A stretch of DNA of 37,058 nt from Pseudomonadota bacterium (GCA_021848705.1 JAJZTT010000008.1:1-37058), one strand, 5' to 3'; shown: positions 15,555 through 24,757, numbered from the stretch's first letter. Made by a program: numbers and translations. Notes: generated by a model not told the origin, from the sequence alone.

Positions 15555-16946
15555 ATGCAAAACGGCGAGGCGCTTCCACCACTTGAAGTGGATATCGACC
15601 TGATCAGAAGACTGGACAGGAACGGTCCGCGCTACACTTCCTATCCCACCGCTGACCGGTTCGTTCCTTCCTTCACTTCGGAAGATTATCGCGAATGGGC
15701 GAAGAAGCGCGATTCCTCCAATCCGCTTTCGATCTATGTCCACCTCCCCTTCTGCAATACGGTCTGCTTTTACTGCGCCTGCAACAAGGTGATCACCAAG
15801 GACAAATCCAAGGCCGAGGAATACCTTCGCCACCTCTTCAGGGAAATCGAAATGCAGGGAGAAATCTTCGGCAAGGGCTCTCCCGTCGAGCAGCTCCACT
15901 GGGGAGGCGGCACGCCGACTTTCCTTTCCGACGGGCAGATGGAATCGCTGATGAAAAAGATCGGCGAACATTTCAGGCTCGTCGAAAATGGAGAATACTC
16001 CATCGAAATCGACCCCCGCAAGGTGAACGACGCAACCATCGCCCTGCTCGCCGGCATCGGATTCAACCGGTTGAGCCTCGGCGTGCAGGACTTCGATCCG
16101 GAAGTGCAGCTCGCGGTCAACCGCATCCAGACCGAAGAGGAAACCTTGCGCGTTCTGAATGCCGCCCGCAGGGAAGGATTCCGGTCGATCAGCATCGATC
16201 TCATTTACGGATTGCCGAAGCAGACCGTCCCCGGATTCCTGAAGACCCTGGAAAAAGTGATCGAGGCGGGACCGGACCGGATCTCGATCTACAATTACGC
16301 CCACCTCCCCAAGGTATTCAAGCCGCAAAGGAGGATCGACGAAAAGGATCTGCCCGCGCCCGGCGCCAAGCTGGAAATCCTGAGCCAGACCATCCGCATG
16401 CTCACTGCGGCCGGGTTCGTCTACATCGGCATGGATCATTTTGCCCGCCCCACGGACGAACTCGCCGTTGCGCAGGGAAAGGGAATGCTGCACAGGAATT
16501 TCCAGGGCTATTCGACCCATGCCGACTGCGATCTTGTCGCCCTGGGCGTGAGCGCGATCGGCAAGATCGGCCCGACCTACAGCCAGAATTTCCGGTCGCT
16601 GGAGGAATACTACGAAAGAATCGAAAAAGGCGAACTGCCGGTCATGAGGGGGCTTCTGCTCGACCAGGACGATCTGCTGAGGAGGGAAATCATCCAGGCG
16701 CTGATGTGCCAGTTCTTCCTTTCGAAAAGGGAACTGGAAACGCGCTTTTCGATCCGTTTCGACGAGTATTTCGCAGCCGAACTCGCCGTGCTGCAGGATT
16801 ATCAAACAGAAGGGCTTTTGTCGCTCCAGCCCGATTTCCTCGCGGTGAGTCCGAAAGGGCGGCTCCTGATCCGCAACATCTGCATGGCATTCGACAAATA
16901 TCTCGCACAAGACGAAAGCCAGGTGAAGTATTCCAAGGTCATCTGA
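15555..16946 (+). CDS. hemN: Oxygen-independent coproporphyrinogen III oxidase
   Basis: A 463-residue radical SAM enzyme that converts coproporphyrinogen III to protoporphyrinogen IX in heme synthesis without oxygen. The iron-sulfur motif C67-x3-C71-x2-C74 is followed by C76, as in true HemN rather than HemW. YTSYPTADRF near the N-terminus and the GGGTPTFL block are family marks. I start at the ATG 15555, with AGGAG 5 bp upstream, instead of an earlier in-frame ATG at 15519. It is divergent from fnr with an FNR-like box between, as in many proteobacteria. It is followed after 6 bp by ylqF. Confidence 0.95.
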   Translation: MQNGEALPPLEVDIDLIRRLDRNGPRYTSYPTADRFVPSFTSEDYREWAKKRDSSNPLSIYVHLPFCNTVCFYCACNKVITKDKSKAEEYLRHLFREIEMQGEIFGKGSPVEQLHWGGGTPTFLSDGQMESLMKKIGEHFRLVENGEYSIEIDPRKVNDATIALLAGIGFNRLSLGVQDFDPEVQLAVNRIQTEEETLRVLNAARREGFRSISIDLIYGLPKQTVPGFLKTLEKVIEAGPDRISIYNYAHLPKVFKPQRRIDEKDLPAPGAKLEILSQTIRMLTAAGFVYIGMDHFARPTDELAVAQGKGMLHRNFQGYSTHADCDLVALGVSAIGKIGPTYSQNFRSLEEYYERIEKGELPVMRGLLLDQDDLLRREIIQALMCQFFLSKRELETRFSIRFDEYFAAELAVLQDYQTEGLLSLQPDFLAVSPKGRLLIRNICMAFDKYLAQDESQVKYSKVI

Positions 16947-16952
16947 TCCGAG

Positions 16953-17780
16953 ATGAGCATCCAGTGGTTTCCAGGGCACATGAACAAGGCTCGGCGAGAG
17001 ATCGCCGAAGCCATGCATTCCATCGACCTGGTGATCGAGGTGGTCGATGCGCGGCTGCCATCCTCCAGCGAAAATCCCATGATCGCTTCCCTGAGGGGCA
17101 CCCGTCCCTGCCTGAAAATCCTCAACAAGAGCGACCTGGCAGATCCTGACGTGACAAGGTCCTGGATCCGCGCGATTTCGAAAGAAGCCGGGGTGAAAGC
17201 GATCGCACTCGCCGTCAAGCAACCGGGGGCGGCAAAGATCGTCCCTGGAATCTGCCGGCAGCTGGTGCCGAACCGCGGAACCGTACTGAAGCCCATCCGG
17301 GTGATGATCATGGGCATTCCCAATGTGGGAAAATCCACGCTCATCAATGCACTTGCCGGGAGAAAAGTCGCGAAAGTGGCCGACGAGCCCGCGGTGACCA
17401 AAACGCAGCAGCAGATCGAGATCGCCAAAGGAATCCTGCTCGTCGACACACCGGGCATCACCTGGCCCAAATTCGAAAGCGAGGCGGAAGGCTACAATCT
17501 GGCCGCAACCGGCGCCATCGGCAGGAATGCGATGGATTCGCTCGAGGTGGCGAGGTATGCAGCCGACCTGATCCTTTCCACCCGTCCCGATCTGGTGAGT
17601 GCACGCTATCCGGGAACTTTTCCGGATGCGGATGCGCTGCTTTCCGAAATCGGCAGACGCCGCGGTTGCCTACTTCCCGGGGGAACCATCGACCTCGAAA
17701 AGGCATCCGAAATCTTTCTTCACGAATTCAGGAGCGGCAAAATGGGCCGCTTCAGCCTGGAAAAACCGGAGTCAAATTAA
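16953..17780 (+). CDS. ylqF: Ribosome biogenesis GTPase YlqF/RbgA
   Basis: A 275-residue circularly permuted GTPase that assists maturation of the large ribosomal subunit. The motifs come in permuted order: G4 NKSD (58-61), then G1 GIPNVGKST (121-129), then G3 DTPG (165-168). The opening IQWFPGHMNKARR is the classic YlqF signature. The gene begins 6 bp after hemN and its TAA directly abuts the ATG of pepN, so hemN, ylqF and pepN are probably co-transcribed. It is a housekeeping gene; nothing looks unusual. Confidence 0.94.
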   Translation: MSIQWFPGHMNKARREIAEAMHSIDLVIEVVDARLPSSSENPMIASLRGTRPCLKILNKSDLADPDVTRSWIRAISKEAGVKAIALAVKQPGAAKIVPGICRQLVPNRGTVLKPIRVMIMGIPNVGKSTLINALAGRKVAKVADEPAVTKTQQQIEIAKGILLVDTPGITWPKFESEAEGYNLAATGAIGRNAMDSLEVARYAADLILSTRPDLVSARYPGTFPDADALLSEIGRRRGCLLPGGTIDLEKASEIFLHEFRSGKMGRFSLEKPESN

Positions 17781-20366
17781 ATGTCCGCGCCAAAAATCAC
17801 CCATCTCAGGGATTATTCCCCTCCCCCGTTTCTCATCGACCAGATCGACCTGCGCTTCGACATCCACGACACCCATACCGAGGTGCATTCGAGGCTCCTG
17901 GCATCGAGAAATCCGGCGAATCCGCAGGCGGACATGAGACTCGACGGAATCGGCCTCGAACTCGGGGAAATCGTGCTCAATGGCAATCCGCTTCGCAGGG
18001 AGGAGTATCTCGAAGAAGAGGAAGGGCTCGTCATTTTAGGCGTTCCGGACGAATTCACTCTCGAGATCAACACCACCATCCATCCTGAAACCAACACTTC
18101 CCTGATGGGGCTCTACTGCTCGAACGGAAACTTCTTCACCCAGTGCGAGGCGGAGGGTTTTCGCAAGATCACCTATTTTCCGGACCGGCCGGATGTGATG
18201 TCGCGCTATTCCACCACCATCATCGCGAGCAGGAAGAAATGCCCCGTGCTGCTCTCCAACGGCAATCTGGTCGGATCGGGCAGCTACGACAAACATCGGC
18301 ACTGGGCGAAGTGGGTCGATCCCTACCGTAAACCCTCCTATCTTTTCGCCCTGGTCGCAGGAGACCTGGAAAAATTCGAGGACGAATTCGTCACCCTGCA
18401 AAAGCGCCGCGTGCTGCTGCAGATCTATACCGAGCCCGGAAATCTCCACAAATGCGGCCATGCCATGGCCTCGTTGAAACGCGCCATGGACTGGGACGAG
18501 CAGCATTTCGGCCTCTCCTATGATCTCGACCGCTACATGATCGTCGCGGTTTCCGATTTCAACATGGGCGCAATGGAAAACAAGGGGCTCAACATCTTCA
18601 ACTCGAAGTATGTGCTCGCCACCCAGGAAACCGCTACAGATTCTGATTTCGAGGCGATCGAAGGCGTGATCGGCCACGAGTATTTCCACAACTGGACGGG
18701 CAACCGGGTCACCTGCCGCGACTGGTTCCAGCTTTCCCTGAAGGAAGGGCTGACCGTTTTCCGCGACCAGGAATTTTCCTCCGACATGAATTCCCGCGCG
18801 GTGAAGCGGATCCGCGACGTACGCAGCCTGCGCGCCTTCCAGTTCACCGAGGACGCAGGGCCCATGGCGCATCCGGTGAGACCTGAATCCTATATCGAAA
18901 TCAGCAACTTCTACACTTCCACCGTGTATTCCAAGGGCGCAGAGGTGATCCGGATGATGCGCCTCATCCTGGGAAGGGCTGGGTTCAGGAGCGGCATGGA
19001 CGAATATTTCAGGCGCCATGACGGCACTGCGGTCACCACAGACGATTTCGTCTCCGCCATGGAAAGCGCGAACCAGGTCGATCTCGGTCTGTTCCGCCGC
19101 TGGTATTCCCAGGCGGGCACGCCGAGGCTCGAAGTGGAACCCGCATTCGACGCAGAAAACCACACCTTCACCCTCAAATTCAGGCAATCCTGCCCACCCA
19201 CGCCGGGACAGGAAACCAAGCTACCTTTCCATATTCCGGTCGAAACAGGACTTCTGGAAAGGAGCGGGAAATCCATCGAAATCAGGATGGAAGGAGATAC
19301 CCTCCAGGGGGCGCACAACCGCATCCTGGAAATCACCGAGCCGGAACAGTCCTTCACGTTCACCGGCATCGAACATCCTCCGGTGCCTTCCCTGCTCAGG
19401 GGATTTTCCGCTCCGGTGAAGCTCGAATACCCGTATGGAGACGACGACCTCGCCTTCCTCATGATGCACGACACAGACAGCTTCAACCGCTGGGATGCAG
19501 GGCAGAGGCTGGTGATGAAATCTCTGGTGAATCTTGCGAAAATGCAGACAGACTGCCTGGACCCCAGAATCGTGAAGGCATTTTCGATCGCGCTCGAAGA
19601 CAGATCCGATCCTGCATTCTCCAGCCTCATGCTGACCCTGCCTTCGGAGACGGAAATCGCCGAGGAAATCCAGCATTTCGATCCGGTCAGAATCCATTCA
19701 GCAAGAAAGCTCGCGAGAATCTCGCTCGCACGCGCGCTGAAGGATTCCCTCATGGAAATCCATGCAAAGCCTGCCACGGACGCAGGAGCCCGTGCGCTCA
19801 GAAACCTCTCGCTCGGTTTCCTCATGGAAATTCCAGACCAGGAATCCATCTCTTCCTGCTGCGATCAATTCGCCAGGAGCGAAAACATGACCGATAGCCT
19901 CGCTGCGCTGCAGGCGCTCGCCAGTTGCGACTGTCCGGAAAGGATCTATTCGCTCGACGCGTTTTACGAAAAATGGAAAAAGGATCCCCTGGTGCTCGAC
20001 AAGTGGTTCACCATCCAGGCCACATCGAGTCTTCCAGCCACCATCGACATCGTGAAGCTCCTCGCCACGCACAAGACTTTCGATCCGAAAAATCCGAACA
20101 AGGTCAGGGCGCTGATCGGCGCATTCGCACATTCCAACCCGCTCCACTTTCACACCGGGGAAGGATACGAATTCGTCATGGATTGGGTGCTCGCGATCGA
20201 CAGGCTGAACCCGCAGGTCGCTGCGAGACTGGCACAGGCCTTCTCAAGATGGAAGCGGGTCGAACCCGTCCGAAGCCTATTGATGAAGAAATGCCTGGAA
20301 AGAATCCTTGCCGCCCCGTCCCTCTCCAGGGACACTTACGAGATCGTCTCGAAAAGCCTCGCATGA
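17781..20366 (+). CDS. pepN: Aminopeptidase N (M1 family)
   Basis: An 861-residue zinc aminopeptidase that removes N-terminal residues from peptides in the cytoplasm. The exopeptidase motif GAMEN is at 263-267 and the zinc site HEYFH is at 299-303, with the third ligand E322 in LKEGLTVFRD. Domains follow the E. coli PepN plan: N-terminal beta domain, catalytic thermolysin-like domain, small beta domain, and a large helical C-terminal domain from about 540. The length is near normal (E. coli has 870). The ATG follows the ylqF stop with no gap. Confidence 0.95.
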   Translation: MSAPKITHLRDYSPPPFLIDQIDLRFDIHDTHTEVHSRLLASRNPANPQADMRLDGIGLELGEIVLNGNPLRREEYLEEEEGLVILGVPDEFTLEINTTIHPETNTSLMGLYCSNGNFFTQCEAEGFRKITYFPDRPDVMSRYSTTIIASRKKCPVLLSNGNLVGSGSYDKHRHWAKWVDPYRKPSYLFALVAGDLEKFEDEFVTLQKRRVLLQIYTEPGNLHKCGHAMASLKRAMDWDEQHFGLSYDLDRYMIVAVSDFNMGAMENKGLNIFNSKYVLATQETATDSDFEAIEGVIGHEYFHNWTGNRVTCRDWFQLSLKEGLTVFRDQEFSSDMNSRAVKRIRDVRSLRAFQFTEDAGPMAHPVRPESYIEISNFYTSTVYSKGAEVIRMMRLILGRAGFRSGMDEYFRRHDGTAVTTDDFVSAMESANQVDLGLFRRWYSQAGTPRLEVEPAFDAENHTFTLKFRQSCPPTPGQETKLPFHIPVETGLLERSGKSIEIRMEGDTLQGAHNRILEITEPEQSFTFTGIEHPPVPSLLRGFSAPVKLEYPYGDDDLAFLMMHDTDSFNRWDAGQRLVMKSLVNLAKMQTDCLDPRIVKAFSIALEDRSDPAFSSLMLTLPSETEIAEEIQHFDPVRIHSARKLARISLARALKDSLMEIHAKPATDAGARALRNLSLGFLMEIPDQESISSCCDQFARSENMTDSLAALQALASCDCPERIYSLDAFYEKWKKDPLVLDKWFTIQATSSLPATIDIVKLLATHKTFDPKNPNKVRALIGAFAHSNPLHFHTGEGYEFVMDWVLAIDRLNPQVAARLAQAFSRWKRVEPVRSLLMKKCLERILAAPSLSRDTYEIVSKSLA

Positions 20367-20387
20367 AATTTCACACCCCAAAATCCC

Positions 20388-20396
20388 TGATATAAT
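20388..20396 (+). promoter_or_regulatory. Extended -10 promoter of the diiron MBL-fold gene
   Basis: TG-A-TATAAT is a consensus extended -10 element, 28 bp before the ATG at 20424. No good -35 is seen. It lies just after the pepN stop and would give the signalling pair its own transcript. AGGGA precedes the ATG. Confidence 0.7.
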
Positions 20397-20423
20397 CAGT
20401 GGTATTCCATACAGGGAACGCTG

Positions 20424-21203
20424 ATGCGAAACATTCTGCTCCATGGAGACGAAACACACAAATTCATCCTGCTCAACGAAAGCGAGCCGGGAGAAGAAGA
20501 CGGTATCCGCTCCAATCAGTATCTGATCCTGCACCGGGAGCACGGCATGCTGCTCGACCCGGGCGGATTCGGCGTGATGCCGCGGGTACTTTCAGAATTG
20601 CTGCGCCATGTATCCCCCGGCAACATCGAAGGCATCATTCTTTCGCATCAGGACCCGGATATCGTCGGCGGCATCTCCACTTGGCTCGAAATCACCGATG
20701 CGCCGGTCTATGTTTCCGCCATCTGGATGCGTTTCCTTCCCCATTACGGCATAGCCGGCGACAAGATGAAACGCTTTCACGGGGTTCCGGACGAGGGAAT
20801 GAAGCTTTCTATCGCGGAAGGTTTCGAACTTGATATCGTTCCCGCCCACTTCCTGCATTCCGAAGGACAGATCAATGTCTTCGACCCCGTCTCCAGGATC
20901 CTTTTCACCGGGGACATCGGCGCAGCGATGCTTCCGGTGGATCAGGATTATGCTTTCGTCGACGACTTCCAGGCGCATCTTCCCTATATTTCAGGCTTTC
21001 ATCGCCGCTACATGTGCTCGAACCGCGCCGCGCGACTCTGGGTGGAAGCCGTGGAAAAACTCGACATCGCCATGATCGCACCGCAGCACGGCCCGGTATA
21101 CCGGGGCAATGCGGTCGGAGAATTCCTCTCCTGGTTCCGGGAGCTCGAATGCGGCATCGACCTCATGACCCGGAGCGGTCATTTCGTCACGACCTCAGAA
21201 TGA
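20424..21203 (+). CDS. Metallo-beta-lactamase-fold diiron protein (ODP/flavo-diiron-like, no flavin domain)
   Basis: A 259-residue stand-alone MBL-fold protein. Visible ligand candidates are H75, D77 and D79 (SHQDPDIVGG), H145, D164 (FTGDIG) and H222 (APQHGPVYRG). The usual His after the HxDxD block is Ile here, as in the oxygen-binding diiron group and flavodiiron proteins rather than hydrolytic lactamases. It lacks the flavodoxin part, so a sensor for oxygen or NO is more likely than a reductase. Its TGA overlaps the ATG of the GGDEF-EAL gene (ATGA), which points to a working pair. The ligand chemistry is inferred from relatives. Confidence 0.78.
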   Translation: MRNILLHGDETHKFILLNESEPGEEDGIRSNQYLILHREHGMLLDPGGFGVMPRVLSELLRHVSPGNIEGIILSHQDPDIVGGISTWLEITDAPVYVSAIWMRFLPHYGIAGDKMKRFHGVPDEGMKLSIAEGFELDIVPAHFLHSEGQINVFDPVSRILFTGDIGAAMLPVDQDYAFVDDFQAHLPYISGFHRRYMCSNRAARLWVEAVEKLDIAMIAPQHGPVYRGNAVGEFLSWFRELECGIDLMTRSGHFVTTSE

Positions 21204-23359
21204 GTCTGATTCCTAAAAATCTGGAGGACTTCCGGCAACAGGTCCTGGTGCGTTTCGCCTCTCTTCTCGAAAACCAGAACCGTACCAGGCTGTTCGCCCG
21301 GAACATGGCGGACCTGGTGCAGGAAGTCAACGAAGAAATCGCGAAAAACCTCGAAACGGGCATCCGACAGATCAAGGATGTCGAACAGAGCAGCGAAATC
21401 ATCTCTTTCCTGAGAAGGGAAATCGCCAGATCCACCAGACTCGGTGGCACGCTCGCCCTGCTGCTCGAAGATCGTGAAAGACAGTGGCGGGACAACGATG
21501 AGCACCTCAAGCAGATCATGCTCGATTTCAGGGATACCGTCGAGCATCTCTCGGGCACGCTGATCGAAAAGGATCTGCTGGAAAGACAGAGCCATGTGCT
21601 CGAGAACATCATTCTTTCCTACGAAAAGGTTTCGCAGTGGAAGGCTTTCGTCCGGCAGATCCTGGCCGACTTCCACGCCATCTTTCCATTCAACTTCTTC
21701 TTCATCGCCTTCAAGGAAAACAACGGGCTGATGCTGTATGTGTATTACCTCGGGGAGTACACCGAAGAAGTGCGGGAACGCGCCAAGATGAATCTCACGA
21801 TCGAACTGATCCGCCAGCTCGGTCTGCCCCAGGATGCCCTGATGGACCTGGAGGAATTCGTCATCCCGGTCGAAAAGACATGCGATGCGAGCGAAGACAT
21901 CAGGATGCTTTCGGTCTCGGTTCCGGAAATGGAAGCGCTGAAACTTGCCGGACTGCTCGGCGTTGCATTCGGATCGTCGCAAAAGCTGGGTTCCCAGGAA
22001 GCGAGCGTGATCCGCTCCATCCTCGCGGTGATGGTGATGGTGGTGGGCTCTTCCAAGGCGCTTTCCCGCACCCTGGAAGAACTCGAATACTATTCCTCCC
22101 ACGACCCCCTCACGGGCCTCTACAATCGAAGATATTTCAACGACATGCTCGAATACGAAATCGGCAGGTCGGAACGCCACCATCATGAATTCGTGGTGCT
22201 CATGCTGGATCTGGACGATTTCAAGGACGTGAACGACACGTATGGACATCCCTGCGGAGACGCAGTGCTGAAGCGGGTGGCGGAAATCATGCACACGGTG
22301 ATGCGCAAGGGAGACCTCGCCACACGCATTGGCGGGGACGAATTCGCCATCATCCTCACCGAGACTGGCGAGGCGGGTGGAATCGTGGTCGCAGAAAAAC
22401 TGAGGAACCAGCTCCGCGACATCACCTTCGAGGCGTCCGACAGCACGCATTTCCACATCACCACATCCATCGGCATCGTAGTCTATCCGCACGACGCGAT
22501 CAATTCTTCGGACCTGATGGCCGTGGTCGATCTCGGCCTGTACCGGGCGAAGGCCATGGGCAAGGATTCGGTCGGGCGACTGGAATCCATGGAGGAGGAA
22601 ATTCACGTCAGCCGCTCGACCCGGGTGAATGCGGAAATCCTGCGTCATTCGCTGAAAAAGGATCTGATTTTCCCCTATTTCCAGCCAATCATAGACTGCA
22701 GGAGCGGAGAGGTCTTCGCCTATGAAACCCTGGCCCGGCTTTGCGAGCCCGGTCAGTCCACCGTCTCGGCCGGCATGTTCATCGAGGCCATCGAGAAATA
22801 CGGACTCGGCCGCGAACTCGACCGGGTCATCATCCGCAAGGCGCTCACAGCGCTCAAGGAAAAAATGGCGCAGGGAAAAACAGCGCCGAAGCTTTTCATC
22901 AATCTCTCCGCCCAGGAAATCCAGGGCAGGGGCATCCTCGGTTTTGCCGAACTAGTTTGCAGCGAACTCGAAATCCCGCCCAACAACATCGTGTTCGAGA
23001 TCCTGGAACGCGACGCCATCGGCGACATGACCAACATGCGCACCTTCCTCACCGAGCTCAGGAGAAAGGGCTTTTCCTTCGCGCTCGACGATTTCGGCAG
23101 CGGCTACAATTCCTTCCACTATCTCAGGGATCTTCAGTTCGATTTCGTGAAAATGGATGGCGAATTCGTGCGCAACATCCTGCATTCCAGGGTGGACCAC
23201 AGCCTCGTCCGCAACCTGAGCAGGCTTTGCCAGGATCTCGGCATCCGGATCGTTGCGGAATTCGTCGAATCGGCCGAAATCCTGCATGCCCTGCAGGATT
23301 TCGGCGTGGACTTCGCACAGGGATACCATCTCGGCGCGCCCACTCCGTCGATGCTCTGA
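21200..23359 (+). CDS. GGDEF-EAL cyclic-di-GMP enzyme with N-terminal sensor region
   Basis: A 719-residue soluble protein without membrane spans. Residues 1-130 are helical and probably coiled coil, about 131-285 look like a GAF-type domain, GGDEF spans about 291-450 and EAL about 465-715. The cyclase motif GGDEF (378-382) and the inhibitory RxxD site (RKGD, 369-372) are intact. The EAL motif reads ETL with its key Glu kept, and LFINLS, VFEILERD, DDFGSGYNS and QGYHLG are present, so phosphodiesterase activity is plausible too. The start at 21200 is fixed by overlap with the diiron protein gene, which may supply the input signal. It converges on the CBS gene with 5 bp between. Confidence 0.92.
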   Translation: MSLIPKNLEDFRQQVLVRFASLLENQNRTRLFARNMADLVQEVNEEIAKNLETGIRQIKDVEQSSEIISFLRREIARSTRLGGTLALLLEDRERQWRDNDEHLKQIMLDFRDTVEHLSGTLIEKDLLERQSHVLENIILSYEKVSQWKAFVRQILADFHAIFPFNFFFIAFKENNGLMLYVYYLGEYTEEVRERAKMNLTIELIRQLGLPQDALMDLEEFVIPVEKTCDASEDIRMLSVSVPEMEALKLAGLLGVAFGSSQKLGSQEASVIRSILAVMVMVVGSSKALSRTLEELEYYSSHDPLTGLYNRRYFNDMLEYEIGRSERHHHEFVVLMLDLDDFKDVNDTYGHPCGDAVLKRVAEIMHTVMRKGDLATRIGGDEFAIILTETGEAGGIVVAEKLRNQLRDITFEASDSTHFHITTSIGIVVYPHDAINSSDLMAVVDLGLYRAKAMGKDSVGRLESMEEEIHVSRSTRVNAEILRHSLKKDLIFPYFQPIIDCRSGEVFAYETLARLCEPGQSTVSAGMFIEAIEKYGLGRELDRVIIRKALTALKEKMAQGKTAPKLFINLSAQEIQGRGILGFAELVCSELEIPPNNIVFEILERDAIGDMTNMRTFLTELRRKGFSFALDDFGSGYNSFHYLRDLQFDFVKMDGEFVRNILHSRVDHSLVRNLSRLCQDLGIRIVAEFVESAEILHALQDFGVDFAQGYHLGAPTPSML

Positions 23360-23364
23360 ATTCC

Positions 23365-23961
23365 TCAGCCCGCGTGAATCACGGCCGATTCGATTTCGGC
23401 GAAACTCTGCGGCGTCCTGACGGTTTCGATGCGTATCCCGAGAACCTGTTCGACCCTCGTCGCGGAGAAAATGCCTCGCACGACCCCCTCTCCCTCGCAA
23501 TCCTCGGTCACCACGAGATGCCTCCTTCCCCGCGACTTGAATGCGTCCACGACCTGGGAAATTTTCGCCTTCAGGACATCCGCATAGTCGATCACTTCCC
23601 ATTCATGCTGGGGCACCATGACATGACGGACGAGGACATCCTCCCGGGAACAGGTGGAGAGCGTGCAATCGAGCGACTGCAGATAGCGCATGGGTTTTTC
23701 GCCGAGAATGTCGTTGGATGTGACCAGCCCGACGAGTGCATCCTGCTCATCCTTCACGAACAGAAACCGGACGCCGACCGCCTTCATGAATTCGAGCGCC
23801 CGGTCGATTGTCGCTTCGCTTTCCGTGGAATAGACAGCATTCCTCGTGAAATCGGTGAAGACGCTGACAGCCGGATTCTCCGGAGTGAGGCGTGGAAATT
23901 CCGGAATGCCGGCAAGCTGAAGCCTGCCGGAAACATGTTTGATTGTCAGTTCTTGATTCAT
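23365..23961 (-). CDS. CBS-domain pair protein
   Basis: A 198-residue cytoplasmic protein with two CBS motifs: one around residues 45-90 (ATIDRALEFMKAVGVRFLFV, then LVGLVTSNDIL) and one around 115-180 (V-x-D-x-x-D-V region, then RGRRHLVVTED, then GIFSATRV). CBS pairs bind adenine nucleotides and often gate another protein. No effector domain is attached, so it would act on a partner. GGAG lies 8 bp before the ATG. It follows the DUF2934 gene by 56 bp on the same strand and faces the GGDEF-EAL gene. The partner is unknown. Confidence 0.85.
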   Translation of the reverse strand: MNQELTIKHVSGRLQLAGIPEFPRLTPENPAVSVFTDFTRNAVYSTESEATIDRALEFMKAVGVRFLFVKDEQDALVGLVTSNDILGEKPMRYLQSLDCTLSTCSREDVLVRHVMVPQHEWEVIDYADVLKAKISQVVDAFKSRGRRHLVVTEDCEGEGVVRGIFSATRVEQVLGIRIETVRTPQSFAEIESAVIHAG

Positions 23962-24017
23962 GGCTTTACTCCTTCCTCGGAAACATACTTCGTGAGACAG
24001 CGCGAAAAAACCAACGT

Positions 24018-24245
24018 TCAGGCGCTTTTCCCGCTCAGCATGGCTTCTATTTCCGCTTCGGCAAGAAGCCAGTCCTCCACATGATCCCCACCGTTCCCCG
24101 AACGCTTCTCGTATCTGAAATAGGCGGCATCCTCGATCATCCTCCTTCTTGCATCCGGATTCACGTGAAGGGGCTCGCGGGTCATCGGAACTTCCTTCCT
24201 GCGGGTGACGCGACGCTTCTGCGGCATGCTTTTTTCCTTTTCCAT
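24018..24245 (-). CDS. DUF2934 family small protein (copy 2)
   Basis: A 75-residue protein with a basic N-terminal tail (MPQKRRVTRRKEVP) and the DUF2934 core RRMIEDAAYFRYEKR and DWLLAEAEIEAML. The core closely matches the protein at 14471-14731, so the two are paralogues. I start at the ATG 24245, preceded by GGAG, not at a start 14 codons earlier. It is divergent from the Fur-box gene and 56 bp upstream of the CBS gene, probably in one transcript with it. The function is unknown. Confidence 0.78.
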   Translation of the reverse strand: MEKEKSMPQKRRVTRRKEVPMTREPLHVNPDARRRMIEDAAYFRYEKRSGNGGDHVEDWLLAEAEIEAMLSGKSA

Positions 24246-24328
24246 GGTTTCTCCTTGAATGGTAACGGTACTATTTGTTATTAGCACAAATTTCCAGACC
24301 GAACTTTCCGACGAACGTCATGTCAAAT

Positions 24329-24347
24329 AATAACAATAATCATTACC
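24329..24347 (+). promoter_or_regulatory. Fur-box-like site
   Basis: AATAACAATAATCATTACC matches the 19 bp Fur consensus at 15 positions. It is followed directly by TATATT (24348-24353), a 5/6 -10 element, 20 bp before the start of the 124-residue protein. This suggests iron repression. The local sequence is AT-rich, which raises the chance of a fortuitous match. Confidence 0.45.
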
Positions 24348-24373
24348 TATATTTTCTTCAGAGGAGTACCATC

Positions 24374-24748
24374 ATGTTAACCGCTCGAGAACAGGAAACA
24401 GCCGATGTTTCCAAATTGCACGACCTGCTCGACGAATCGATTTCATTCGTTTCGGAAGCGACCCATCTTGCCCGCGAGGACATCGTCGACCTGCTGGAGC
24501 ACATGCATGTCGAACGGGTGGCCGATCTGAAACCGACCATCATGGAAATGAGCCAATTCGGCGGAATCGCCGAACCGCTGTCGGACGGCATTGCAGGAAT
24601 GATCCACAACCTTGCGGAAGCAACCGATCTCGACACCGATGAAATCACTTCCGTTTTTTGCGAAAAGTGTGACGCAGGCCTGGACGACGTGGTTTCCCGC
24701 CTGCGCGAAAAGTCCAGAAGCAACAGGTGGAACCTGGCTGCAGTCTGA
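24374..24748 (+). CDS. Acidic hypothetical protein, 124 residues
   Basis: I do not recognise this family. The protein is soluble, acidic and predicted helical, without a signal peptide. Two segments look alike (SEATHLAREDIVDLL and AEATDLDTDEITSVF), hinting at an internal repeat, and a C-x2-C pair (FCEKCD) follows the second. GAGGAG lies 7 bp before the ATG at 24374, which I prefer over an earlier ATG at 24275 that would read through the AT-rich control region. The Fur-like box and -10 just upstream suggest iron-linked expression. A hairpin followed by TTTT lies just after the stop. Confidence 0.68.
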   Translation: MLTAREQETADVSKLHDLLDESISFVSEATHLAREDIVDLLEHMHVERVADLKPTIMEMSQFGGIAEPLSDGIAGMIHNLAEATDLDTDEITSVFCEKCDAGLDDVVSRLREKSRSNRWNLAAV

Positions 24749-24757
24749 AACTTTTTA

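Noticed and set aside
15504..17222. Long minus-strand frame of 572 codons across hemN and ylqF
   Set aside because: It is opposite two clear, motif-complete genes. Its own translation has no recognisable domain, and long shadow frames are common in GC-rich sequence.
21179..22648. Minus-strand frame of 489 codons opposite the GGDEF gene
   Set aside because: It has His- and Glu-rich low-complexity wording that mirrors the GGDEF codons; no start signal.
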